Positions 45,991-54,288 of a DNA stretch of 64,000 nt are shown here, piece after piece. The first letter of the stretch is position 1, and each line of letters begins with the position of its first letter. The stretch spans positions 620,001 to 684,000 of the forward strand of contig NC_027860.1 in NCBI RefSeq assembly GCF_000187245.1. Reading direction: 5' to 3'. The stretch is from Ogataea parapolymorpha DL-1 (lineage: Eukaryota; Ascomycota; Pichiomycetes; Pichiales; Pichiaceae). The notes under the pieces were generated by a model, which saw nothing but the letters and a program-made list of their open reading frames with translations, searched no databases and had not been told where the DNA came from. The translations under genes and the position numbers were made by a program.

Positions 45991-46608
45991 TTAATCCAGC
46001 AGGCTCTCCAAAATTTCCACAATTTTCTCCGGCTCCGTCGAGCTCTCGATGCTGCCCACAACAATGCCGTCGACAAAAACGGTCGGCGTCACGTGCACGC
46101 CCACCGTGCGGTGGTATCTGGTGAAATACTTGATGTCCTTTTGCAGCTGGTTCTGGCCGCCCTCCGGGACGGCGACCTGCTCCCACAGCTTCTCAGTGTC
46201 GACGCTGTCGAGATGCTGTGCGGCAAGGTCGATCGCCGTAGCCAGAACCTGTTTCTTGGTCTTCTCGTACGAAAGAGAGTCCGTCATGATGTTGTCCCAG
46301 AGCACGCCGGAAAACTTCCAGAACTGGTCCGGGTACACCTTGGCGACGGCCAGAGCAACCTCATGGTACGCGCCGGAGCCGACATAGTGCCATGGCTGGA
46401 TCACGTTCATGAAAACAAAGCTGAACTTGTCCAAAAGATTCTTTTTCTCCAGCAAGGGAATAACTTCGCCGGTGATTTTGCGGAATAGCTTGCCCGAGAA
46501 GGGACAATTGTAGTCCAGGTACAGCTGGACGGTGTGCTTGAGGCCGCTAGAGAGGCCAGCAGAACCGTTGTAGACGTGAGACTTGGCGTATCTAGGAGCA
46601 ATTGCCAT
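45991..46608 (-). CDS. DsbA-like thioredoxin-fold protein
   Basis: A protein of 205 aa with a thioredoxin fold carrying an inserted helical domain, as in DsbA and glutathione S-transferase kappa relatives. The active-site position reads NCPFSGKLF, with one Cys only (CxxS), so it cannot form an intramolecular CxxC disulfide. The cis-proline motif is VTPTVFVDG near residue 178. No signal peptide is visible (MAIAPRYAKSHVYNG), so it is likely cytosolic. The family includes uncharacterised fungal proteins; substrate unknown. It is divergent from HOL1 across 352 bp. Confidence 0.8.
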   Translation of the reverse strand: MAIAPRYAKSHVYNGSAGLSSGLKHTVQLYLDYNCPFSGKLFRKITGEVIPLLEKKNLLDKFSFVFMNVIQPWHYVGSGAYHEVALAVAKVYPDQFWKFSGVLWDNIMTDSLSYEKTKKQVLATAIDLAAQHLDSVDTEKLWEQVAVPEGGQNQLQKDIKYFTRYHRTVGVHVTPTVFVDGIVVGSIESSTEPEKIVEILESLLD

Positions 46609-46960
46609 TGTGGCGGAGGAGAAGAAGTAGAATAATCGATTTATTTATTTGCTACGCTGTGCAGAGGTGTGGCGTCCCGGGCACCGATGCCCGTCACAAA
46701 CGGAAAAGCCTGATATGCTCTGCATAGACAGAATAAGGCACACCAACCTTCCTGCAGTCGCTGCCTGCCACCACCGCCAAACTTCCGCATTTTCCCCAGA
46801 GATCCTTCGCACCGTATCTGGTCAACGCGCAGACCGCTTTATCTAGCCGCGCTGTTGGCATGTCCTCGCGGAAAAAACGTGGTCGTGCACGGCTCGAGAA
46901 AAAAATTGATGTCTATAAGATAAGTGAATTTCAATCTTTCCGTTTAGATCTTGCGCAGCG
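46609..46960. promoter_or_regulatory. Divergent promoter of the DsbA-like gene and HOL1
   Basis: 352 bp. A GATAAG (46919-46924), core site of GATA-type nitrogen regulators, lies 37 bp before the HOL1 ATG, next to a TATA-like CTATAAG. Two upstream ATGs lie here: one at 46860 opens a frame that overlaps the HOL1 start out of frame, and one at 46909 opens a 4-codon frame. Regulatory roles are inferred. Confidence 0.45.
46909..46923 (+). promoter_or_regulatory. Candidate short upstream ORF of HOL1
   Basis: ATG TCT ATA AGA TAA encodes MSIR and ends 37 nt before the HOL1 start. In S. cerevisiae a HOL1 upstream ORF ending Pro-Ser-stop makes translation polyamine-sensitive; this one does not end in Pro-Ser. 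Confidence 0.35.
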
Positions 46961-48631
46961 ATGGACCAGTACAGCGACAAGTACCATCCGGACTTTGTCC
47001 CGGGCACGATCAACATCTTAGTCCACCAGATAGACCACGGCCGGGTCACTGTGGCGGACCAGTCGTCCACTGTCAAGACAACCAAGGACGGCATTGTTCT
47101 GCATCCACAGCCGTCAGACTCGCCCAACGACCCGCTCAACTGGGGGTTCTGGACCAAGGCGTACCAGTTTGCGCTTTTGGCGTTTATCACTGGTTTCACG
47201 GCGGCCACGTCGAACGACGCTGGCTCGACGCAGGACTCTCTGAACGAGCTGTACGGCATTTCGTACGACTCGATGAACACCGGTGCTGGTGTGCTGTTTG
47301 CGTCGATCGGGTTGACCACCGTCTTTCTAGGGCCCGCCTCGTCGCTCTACGGCCGCAAAATCAGCTACGTGATCTGTATAGTGCTCGGTCTCGTTGGCGC
47401 GGTGTGGTTTGCTCTGTCCAAAAACACCAGCGACACCATCTGGTCGCAACTGTTTGTTGGGGCGTCTGAGGCCTGCGCAGAGGCCCAGGTGCAGCTCTCG
47501 CTGTCGGACATGTATTTTTCGCACCAGCTCGGTGGTGTCCTGACCGTCTACATCCTGGCTACCTCTGTCGGGACGTATCTTGGACCCTTGATTGCTGGTT
47601 TTGTTGTCCAATATACCACGTTCCGGTGGGTGGGCTGGATCGCTGTGATCATCTCGGGCGTGCTGCTGGCAGTGATGTTTCTGACCCAGTACGAAACGTA
47701 TTTCGACAGACACCGCTACATAGGGCAGATCGACTCGAGCGAGAAACGCGACAAACTGGACGAAAAAATTGCCGACTCGCACTCTGGCGACCGCTCCGAC
47801 GTAATCGAGGTGGCCGGTGTGTACGGCACAGGCGCGGGCGAGCCGCGGCTGCCGTACTGGAAACGCGTGCAGCTGATCACGCCGTCGGCATCGCTTGTCG
47901 GGCTCGGCGCCAAGCAGTACCTGCAGCGGCTCGTGCTCATGCTGCGAGTGTTCTGGTTCCCGCCCGTGCTGCTGTCGGGGCTGCTTTGGGGGCTGCAGGA
48001 CGCTTTTCTCACGTTCTACCTCACCACGGAGGACGATCTGTACTACGACGAGCCGTGGAGCTACTCCGATACCGGCGTTGCGCTGATGAATCTGCCATGC
48101 GTTATCGGAGCGCTGATCGGGTGTCTGTACGCGGGCTACTTCTCTGACTGGTTTGTGATCTGGAAGGCCAAACGCAACGGCGGAATTCAGGAGGCCGAGT
48201 TCCGGCTCTGGTTTTTGTTCCCGGCAGCCATTATCTCGCCGCTCGGCCTGCTGCTCTTCGGCCTCGGCACAGACAGACTCTGGAGCTGGAAGATCACCTA
48301 CACCGTCGGACTGGGCTTCATCGGGTTCGGTTTCGCCACGGCTGGCGACATCGCCATGGGATATCTCATGGACGCGTACCCAGAAATGATTCTCGAGGGC
48401 ATGTTGGGCGTGGCGTTCATCAACAACATGATCGGGTGCATTTTCACGTTTGCGTGCTCGCCGCTGATTGCCGCGCTCGGCACGGTCCGCACGTACATTA
48501 TGCTGGCCATCATCGACTTCGGCACGTTCGCATTCATCATCCCGTTCCTGCTGTACGGAAAACAAATGAGACGCTGGACAAAGAAGTACTACCTCAGCTA
48601 CGTGGAGCTGCGCGACGCAGAAAGAAACTAG
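46961..48631 (+). CDS. HOL1: MFS polyamine/cation transporter
   Basis: A protein of 556 aa (S. cerevisiae Hol1 586). The N-terminus is strikingly Hol1-like: HPDFVPGTINI, then QPSDSPNDPLNW, then AATSNDAGSTQDSLNELYG and YDSMNTGAGVLFASIG. Twelve membrane helices are visible, with the typical loop GRKISYVI and a central hydrophilic loop at about residues 250-305. Hol1 is a DHA1-type major facilitator in the plasma membrane, reported to carry polyamines and, in mutants, histidinol and cations. Divergent from the DsbA-like gene and convergent with the aldo-keto reductase (37 bp). Confidence 0.93.
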   Translation: MDQYSDKYHPDFVPGTINILVHQIDHGRVTVADQSSTVKTTKDGIVLHPQPSDSPNDPLNWGFWTKAYQFALLAFITGFTAATSNDAGSTQDSLNELYGISYDSMNTGAGVLFASIGLTTVFLGPASSLYGRKISYVICIVLGLVGAVWFALSKNTSDTIWSQLFVGASEACAEAQVQLSLSDMYFSHQLGGVLTVYILATSVGTYLGPLIAGFVVQYTTFRWVGWIAVIISGVLLAVMFLTQYETYFDRHRYIGQIDSSEKRDKLDEKIADSHSGDRSDVIEVAGVYGTGAGEPRLPYWKRVQLITPSASLVGLGAKQYLQRLVLMLRVFWFPPVLLSGLLWGLQDAFLTFYLTTEDDLYYDEPWSYSDTGVALMNLPCVIGALIGCLYAGYFSDWFVIWKAKRNGGIQEAEFRLWFLFPAAIISPLGLLLFGLGTDRLWSWKITYTVGLGFIGFGFATAGDIAMGYLMDAYPEMILEGMLGVAFINNMIGCIFTFACSPLIAALGTVRTYIMLAIIDFGTFAFIIPFLLYGKQMRRWTKKYYLSYVELRDAERN

Positions 48632-48668
48632 GATCCAGTTACGTAATCAATTATTTTATATCCTCAGA

Positions 48669-49607
48669 CTAAAAGTTGTCTTCCTCGTCGTTGTAGACGG
48701 GAACACCCCAGTCTGCGTTGAGAATTCTTCTACCCTTGGTCTTGTAGAGTGCCGAGATGGCGTCGGCGGTCTCGTCATCGAGGTCGACGACCTTGATGTT
48801 GGCCTCGATCCGCGACGGAGTCACGCTCTTTGGCAGCACGACAGTGTCTCTGTGTAGTGCCCACGAGATAAGCAGACAGGCTGGAGAAATGCCCTTCTTG
48901 TCGGCGAGTGCAATAATGTCCTCGTCCTTAAGTAGCGGCGACCCAGCACTGCCCAGCGGCGAGTACGCCTCCACAACAATGCCTTTCTGCTTGCAGTACT
49001 CGAGCAGCTGGTGGCGCGGGTAAAATGGGTGCATTTCAACCTGGTTGGCTGCAGGAACGACCTTGGTGGTTGGCGCAGCCAGCAACTTCTCCAAATTTGT
49101 CTTGGACATGTTGGACACGCCCACGGCCCGGGCCTTGTCCTTAGGCAGCTGTTGCACCAGTTCCCACGTCTTGACGAAGTCCCAATCTTTGTCGTTGTGG
49201 AACTTTTCTGGATTGTTAGGATCCTTCGGGAACCATTGATCCTTGGCGTCTGGCGAAGGTTTAACAAAGGGAACAGGCCAGTGCACCAGGTACAGGTCGA
49301 CGTAATCCATGCCTAGTCTCTCCAACGAGCCATTCAGAGCAGCCAATGGGTCTCTGTGGTTGGTGTTCCAGAGCTTGGTAGTGATAAACAGCGATTCTCT
49401 AGGAACCCCCGAATCTTTGATGGCTCTGCCCACGTCCGCCTCGTTGCGGTACACATGAGCTGTGTCGATATGTCTGTAGCCTGCCTTTAATGCGGCCAAA
49501 ACAGAAGTGTATGTGTCCTCCGGAGACGATTGCCAGCATCCAAGGGCAACTGAAGGGATTGAGGCGCCAGTGTTGAGCTTTTGAGTCTTTGTGCAAATAG
49601 AAGCCAT
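48669..49607 (-). CDS. NADPH-dependent aldo-keto reductase (YPR1/GCY1 type)
   Basis: A protein of 312 aa, the length of S. cerevisiae Ypr1 and Gcy1. The catalytic tetrad is visible: Asp and Tyr in HIDTAHVYRNE, Lys in ITTKLWNTNH and His in YLVHWP. The cofactor loop LPKSVTPSRIEAN favours NADPH. The enzyme reduces aldehydes and ketones in the cytosol. Gcy1, Ypr1 and Gre3 are close relatives, and the sequence alone does not decide among them, so no symbol is given. It is divergent from the aldehyde dehydrogenase gene, with 160 bp between the starts. Confidence 0.92.
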   Translation of the reverse strand: MASICTKTQKLNTGASIPSVALGCWQSSPEDTYTSVLAALKAGYRHIDTAHVYRNEADVGRAIKDSGVPRESLFITTKLWNTNHRDPLAALNGSLERLGMDYVDLYLVHWPVPFVKPSPDAKDQWFPKDPNNPEKFHNDKDWDFVKTWELVQQLPKDKARAVGVSNMSKTNLEKLLAAPTTKVVPAANQVEMHPFYPRHQLLEYCKQKGIVVEAYSPLGSAGSPLLKDEDIIALADKKGISPACLLISWALHRDTVVLPKSVTPSRIEANIKVVDLDDETADAISALYKTKGRRILNADWGVPVYNDEEDNF

Positions 49608-49767
49608 TATAATTTATTTGTGCTAGAAATTTGCCTGGCGAAAAAAAATCGCGGGACAAAGACGATAACGATTGCTGTGGTGTCTGTCCCAATGAGGCAA
49701 CTCTAATCACCCCAGAAAACATTTAAATAATAATTATTTGAATAATTATTGTATTTTTCAATTTCCC

Positions 49768-51249
49768 ATGTCGTTATTCCAGGAGATCGAACTGCCGACT
49801 GGCCACAAATACCAACAACCTCTGGGGCTCTTCATCAACAATGAGTGGGTTGCCACAGACACCACCCTCGAAACCATCAATCCGGCCACCGAACAGGTCA
49901 TCACCAAAGTGTACGCTGCCGGCGAGAAAGAGGTCGACGCGACCGTCGCTGCCGCCAGAGGCGTCTACCAGAGCTGGCTGCAGGTGCCGGGCGAGGAGCG
50001 GGCGCTCAAGATGCTGAAACTCGCCGATATCCTCGAGCAAAACGCGGAGCTGGTCGCCGCTGTCGAGGCATTGGACTCGGGCAAGCCGCTGCACAGCAAC
50101 GCCCGTGCAGACATCGACGGCGTGGTGGAGTATCTGCGGTACTGTGCCGGCTGGGCCGACAAGATCCACGGCAAGACAATCCCCCTCAGCAACAACCGAC
50201 TCGCCATCACCAGAAGGTACCCATTGGTGGTGGGCCAGATCGTGCCGTGGAACTATCCGCTCTCGATGTCTGGCTGGAAATTCTGTCCAGCATTGGCGTG
50301 CGGGTGTCCATTGGTGATCAAGTCGAGCGAGCTGACGCCGCTGTCGTTGCTGCTGTTTGCTCAGTACGTCAAAGAGGCCGGATTTCCGCCAGGCGTGTTC
50401 AACGTGCTTTCCGGGCTGGGCTCTGTTGCCGGCCAAAGACTTGCCGAGCACCCGGACCTGGACAAGGTGGCGTTCACGGGATCGACAGCCACGGGCGCCA
50501 AGGTGATGCAGAGCGCGGCAGCGAACCTCAAGAACGTGTCGCTCGAGTGTGGCGGCAAGTCGCCGCTCGTGGTGTTCGACGATGCCGACCTTGAGCAAGC
50601 GGCCAAGTGGGCCTCGTTTGGCGTCATGTACAACTCGGGCCAGAACTGCACGGCCAACTCGCGCGTGCTTGTCCAGGACACTGTGTACGAGCGGTTTTTG
50701 GAGCTGTTCAAGAAGCAGATCCTCGAGGACTGGAAAGTCGGCGACCCGTTCGACGAAAACGCCACACTGGGGCCTGTGATTTCCAAGGCCCAGTACGACA
50801 AAATCCAGCGGTACATTGAGTCGGGCAAGAAAGAAGGCGCGAGACTCGTCCTGGGCAACGAGCCGACCGGCCAGAGCACGGGCTATTTTATTCCGCCAAC
50901 AGTGTTTGCCGACTGCAACCAGAACATGACTATTGTCAGAGAAGAGATTTTCGGGCCGGTCGTGGCGGTGGCCAAGTTCTCGTCTGAACAGGAGGCCGTC
51001 AAAAACGCCAACGACACAATCTACGGTCTCGCTGCGATGGTGTTCTCCAAAGATTTCCACAGAGCACATCGCGTGGCCGAGCAGCTCGAGGCTGGCTCCG
51101 TGTACATCAACTCGTCAAACGACGAGAGCTGCAGGGTGCCGTTTGGCGGGTTCAAGATGTCCGGTATCGGCAGAGAGCTCGGCGAAAGCGGCATCGACCT
51201 CTACACGCAGTCCAAGAGCATCTACTTGAACATTGGCAACAAGCTGTAG
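49768..51249 (+). CDS. NAD(P)-dependent aldehyde dehydrogenase
   Basis: A protein of 493 aa from ATG 49768; the longer frame begins with TTG. Conserved elements are IVPWNYPL, the Rossmann motif [11 protein letters not shown], the general-base Glu in LECGGKSP, the catalytic Cys in [11 protein letters not shown] and the C-terminal EIFGPVVAV and [14 protein letters not shown]. It oxidises aldehydes to acids. There is no mitochondrial presequence, so it is probably cytosolic, like the Ald2/Ald3/Ald6 group. The divergent aldo-keto reductase shares its promoter, so the two could be co-regulated as an aldehyde detoxification pair; that is inference. Confidence 0.93.
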   Translation: MSLFQEIELPTGHKYQQPLGLFINNEWVATDTTLETINPATEQVITKVYAAGEKEVDATVAAARGVYQSWLQVPGEERALKMLKLADILEQNAELVAAVEALDSGKPLHSNARADIDGVVEYLRYCAGWADKIHGKTIPLSNNRLAITRRYPLVVGQIVPWNYPLSMSGWKFCPALACGCPLVIKSSELTPLSLLLFAQYVKEAGFPPGVFNVLSGLGSVAGQRLAEHPDLDKVAFTGSTATGAKVMQSAAANLKNVSLECGGKSPLVVFDDADLEQAAKWASFGVMYNSGQNCTANSRVLVQDTVYERFLELFKKQILEDWKVGDPFDENATLGPVISKAQYDKIQRYIESGKKEGARLVLGNEPTGQSTGYFIPPTVFADCNQNMTIVREEIFGPVVAVAKFSSEQEAVKNANDTIYGLAAMVFSKDFHRAHRVAEQLEAGSVYINSSNDESCRVPFGGFKMSGIGRELGESGIDLYTQSKSIYLNIGNKL

Positions 51250-51308
51250 TGGCTGTGCAAGAAAAAATATATATCAAAAAATATATATTTCTAGTGAATA
51301 TTTTCTTT

Positions 51309-51632
51309 ATGTCTCGCCATCAGCTCGATTTGGTGCTATGTCTCAAACAGCCCGGCACGGCAGTCGGCCGGCTGTGCGAGAAATGCGACGGCAAGTGCCC
51401 CGCGTGCGACTCTTTCGTCAACGCGGCACGCCCGGCACGCATCTGCGACGACTGCGCGTTCGGGTCTGCTCGTGAAAAATGCATCATCTGCGGCCTCCCT
51501 GGCATCAGCGACGCATACTACTGCCGCGAGTGCGTCATGCTCGAGCGCGACAGAGACGGGTGTCCGAAAGTCGTCAATATCGGGTCCTCGCGCTCAGACA
51601 TGTTTTTCGAGCGCAAAAGACTGGGCAGGTGA
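51309..51632 (+). CDS. RDS3: SF3b subunit of U2 snRNP (PHF5A family)
   Basis: A protein of 107 aa, exactly the length of S. cerevisiae Rds3. The start [16 protein letters not shown] and the series of CxxC pairs (CEKC, CPAC, CDDC, CIIC, CREC) match PHF5A/Rds3, a knotted zinc protein. With Hsh155 it holds the branch-point adenosine in the spliceosome, which is relevant here because the introns in this window have very close branch sites. The longer frame upstream of ATG 51309 is not used. It lies 59 bp downstream of the aldehyde dehydrogenase and 1 bp from the convergent SYT1. Confidence 0.97.
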   Translation: MSRHQLDLVLCLKQPGTAVGRLCEKCDGKCPACDSFVNAARPARICDDCAFGSAREKCIICGLPGISDAYYCRECVMLERDRDGCPKVVNIGSSRSDMFFERKRLGR

Positions 51633-51633
51633 A

Positions 51634-54207
51634 TTACTCCTGCAGAATGTCGATTGCCGTGACAAACTCCTCGTCCTCGGACTCAGAGTGCTGCTGTTCC
51701 AGCTGCTCGTATGCGCACTCGAAAATGTGCCGGAACAGCGAGTTTCGCGAAAGCTCGAACCACGTCCATTCGATCTTCACGGCAAACAGCTTCACGCCCG
51801 AGTGGAGCGTTTCTCGCGTCTTGGCCTGGAACGGCGTCAGCAGCGAAACCCTTCTGATCATAAGGAAGAAGTCCTGCAGCGATTTGGTCGACGCCTCGAT
51901 CGCCTGGTTCAGTTTCTCGAGCCGCTCCGCAGCCGTCAAGATTCGCAGATTGATCACCTCGCCGATCGACGCGTCGGTGAACGGCAGGTCCAGCTTCTCG
52001 ATCGGCAGGTTCACCGGGTCCAGCGCAGAGAGACAGTTGATCGAGTTAATCCACGAAACCAGCTCATACTGGTTGTCCACCATGTACACGTCTTTGGAGT
52101 GTTTCCCATAGATGTAGAAGGTGCAGTGTTGCAGCTGCGACGATTGGCTATCGTTGACGAGGCTGTCGAAATACAGGTTTCTGCGCATCCGCACGGCAAA
52201 CGCGCCGTTCGGGATCGTGAAGCTCGGCTCGGGCGACTCCAGGATCGGCGTGTTGCTTGTCTTTTCCTCCAGAACAATCGTTTTCTCGCGTTTGGAGTTC
52301 ATCACGTACTTCATCTTGAACAGCGAGACGTTCTTGAAGAAAAACAGCCCCACCGACGTGAGAACGCAGAAATACCGTTTCCAGGACTTGTAGTTCGACA
52401 GGAGTTTTGTTTCCTGCCGCGTCAGCATGCCAATTTTAAATATTCGCGTAATGAGATACTCCTCGCCAGTGGCTTCGCAATCGTAGTTGATCACCTCTGT
52501 CCTGCTCCCCAGCAAGAAGGCGGCCTTACTTTTCGCAACTTTGAGCAGCATCGAGCAATGGCTTCCTTTTAATGTGTTCAGAAGGTTACCCAGCAGACGT
52601 TCGTCCAGATACTGCTCATCTGGCACGATTTGCGACCGGATGATGTCGTCTGGGTCATATTCGGCCGTGCTGAGCAGAAATGGATTCTTGAAGTCAAACG
52701 GTACGTCCATCTTGAGCTCGCTCGCATTGTGGTTGATAATGTACTCGTACGGGTCGATCGACACGCTGCTCCAACGGAACGTGCTGCTTCTTTTCCTTGT
52801 CATAATGACTGGTGCTGCGGTGGACGCAGTACCATTCAAAAAGCTCCCAGACGGATATGGCAATGGCGTCTTATTGACGAGGCTCTCCAAAATTCTATCG
52901 CTCTGGTCTTTGGTGATGTTGGTGAACGGCGTGTACGTGACGTTGTCGTAGTAATATTCCAGTACCGCTTTTATGCTGATTTTCGAGAGCTCGCCGTTTT
53001 TGCCCCAGTCCTCGTTCTGCTCGAGCGTGGCTAGCAGATTGTCGACAAACTCGTACTTGGCCATTTTCTTCTTGTTGTTCTGGTTGAACCTGTCTGTGTG
53101 CAGCATGATCAGCGAGTACGTCAAGATGTAGCAATAGTCCTCGTTTATCCCGGCGTCCTGATGTTGCGCACAGTAATGGCGGCTAAACTCGTAGATGACT
53201 CTGTCTATCTGCTGAGTCTCCTTGGGCAGCTCGTTGATCATGAGAAACTTGCGCAGAGACAAGTCTAGTGGTTCTTGGGAAAAGTCGAAGTAGCGTGCTA
53301 GAAACTCTCGCATACACTGCTTGAAGAACTCCGACTCATTGGAAAGCAACAAACTTGCTATGTTGGTGACAGGATAGTTCTCGAGCAACCGGTCAAGGTA
53401 CTGCGCTGGCGTTTCAGAGTCCTCAACGGTGAGCAGCTCAGCCAGACCCTGTTCCACAAACTCTTCCAGCCTGCTGGACGAGGTGGTTCTCGATGTGGGT
53501 GCGCGCCGTCTCATGAAGCCTGTGAGCGAATTGAGGATTCCCGGACTCAACTCGCGCCTCTCCTCGTCCAAAGCATTGAGCGTCTTCGACCGCTGTCTGG
53601 AGATCTTGTTGGAGTCAGGCGAGTCTGTTGTTGTGTCGGTGCGGCCGCTCGGGACGCTGGAAGGCTCCTTATCTTCAGATCCGTCGTTCATCGAGTGCGA
53701 CCGCCGGTATGAGGGCCTCGAAACCGTGAGAATCATCTCGTTCTCGTCGTCAGGGTCCGGGGCGAGCGTGAATTTGACGTTGGACGGCGTGGCGGGCTTG
53801 GACGAGGATTCCGACGAACTGGAGGGCGCGTCCAGCATAAGAATGGATTTTGTGCGCTGTTTGATCCGCGACAGCTGGCCATTGCTCTTGTCTGAAATAA
53901 GCGAGCTGCTGGATTCTAGACGGAGTTCCAGGGACGACGATTCGGAGGCCAAAGACCGCAGCGGAGGCGCCGACACGGCTCCTGATGGCTGATTGTCGCC
54001 GGTCGGCGTGTCCGGCGATTTCAGGGACGACGACGAGAACCGGCGCGGTAGAAGCCACGAAGCCGGTCGTTCGCGCGACCGTGCGCGCACCACGGGCTTG
54101 ATTTTCGACTTTAGAGACCCCCATGAGCTTTTCCTCGACCGTGAGTCCGGTGTCGGGCAGCTGTCGGCCGTGGCCGCAAACGTGATTGTTTTCTTTTCAT
54201 CACTCAT
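51634..54207 (-). CDS. SYT1: Arf GTPase exchange factor with Sec7 and PH domains
   Basis: A protein of 857 aa. Residues 1-250 are disordered and Ser/Arg-rich with many likely phosphosites. A Sec7 domain spans about 262-440, with RKFLMINELPKETQQIDRV (containing the catalytic Glu position) and YILTYSLIMLHTDRFN. A PH-type region occupies about 590-770 (WKRYFCVLTSVGLFFFKNV, then WINSINCLSALDP). This order fits Syt1, an Arl1 and Arf exchange factor of the Golgi; S. cerevisiae Syt1 is longer (1226). Yel1 is the main alternative. It shares an 81-bp promoter with the divergent LEC1. Confidence 0.84.
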   Translation of the reverse strand: MSDEKKTITFAATADSCPTPDSRSRKSSWGSLKSKIKPVVRARSRERPASWLLPRRFSSSSLKSPDTPTGDNQPSGAVSAPPLRSLASESSSLELRLESSSSLISDKSNGQLSRIKQRTKSILMLDAPSSSSESSSKPATPSNVKFTLAPDPDDENEMILTVSRPSYRRSHSMNDGSEDKEPSSVPSGRTDTTTDSPDSNKISRQRSKTLNALDEERRELSPGILNSLTGFMRRRAPTSRTTSSSRLEEFVEQGLAELLTVEDSETPAQYLDRLLENYPVTNIASLLLSNESEFFKQCMREFLARYFDFSQEPLDLSLRKFLMINELPKETQQIDRVIYEFSRHYCAQHQDAGINEDYCYILTYSLIMLHTDRFNQNNKKKMAKYEFVDNLLATLEQNEDWGKNGELSKISIKAVLEYYYDNVTYTPFTNITKDQSDRILESLVNKTPLPYPSGSFLNGTASTAAPVIMTRKRSSTFRWSSVSIDPYEYIINHNASELKMDVPFDFKNPFLLSTAEYDPDDIIRSQIVPDEQYLDERLLGNLLNTLKGSHCSMLLKVAKSKAAFLLGSRTEVINYDCEATGEEYLITRIFKIGMLTRQETKLLSNYKSWKRYFCVLTSVGLFFFKNVSLFKMKYVMNSKREKTIVLEEKTSNTPILESPEPSFTIPNGAFAVRMRRNLYFDSLVNDSQSSQLQHCTFYIYGKHSKDVYMVDNQYELVSWINSINCLSALDPVNLPIEKLDLPFTDASIGEVINLRILTAAERLEKLNQAIEASTKSLQDFFLMIRRVSLLTPFQAKTRETLHSGVKLFAVKIEWTWFELSRNSLFRHIFECAYEQLEQQHSESEDEEFVTAIDILQE

Positions 54208-54234
54208 GGAGTGTCATTAGTTTAAACAAGATGA

Positions 54235-54252
54235 AAATAATTCGAATTATTT
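54235..54252. repeat. 18-bp perfect palindrome in the SYT1/LEC1 promoter
   Basis: AAATAATTCGAATTATTT is its own reverse complement. It lies in the 81 bp between the divergent SYT1 and LEC1 starts. Confidence 0.7.
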
Positions 54253-54288
54253 AATTTTTTTATTAATAATTATAATTCTCTAGGGTCC

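Noticed and set aside
47327..48565. 412-codon open frame on the minus strand
   Set aside because: Antisense shadow of HOL1; Glu/Gln/Arg/His composition without motifs.
49845..50594. 249-codon + strand frame inside the aldehyde dehydrogenase
   Set aside because: Arg/Gly-rich alternate frame of a well conserved enzyme; no independent signal.
49774..51069. 431-codon open frame on the minus strand
   Set aside because: Antisense to the aldehyde dehydrogenase; composition follows from its GC-rich third positions.
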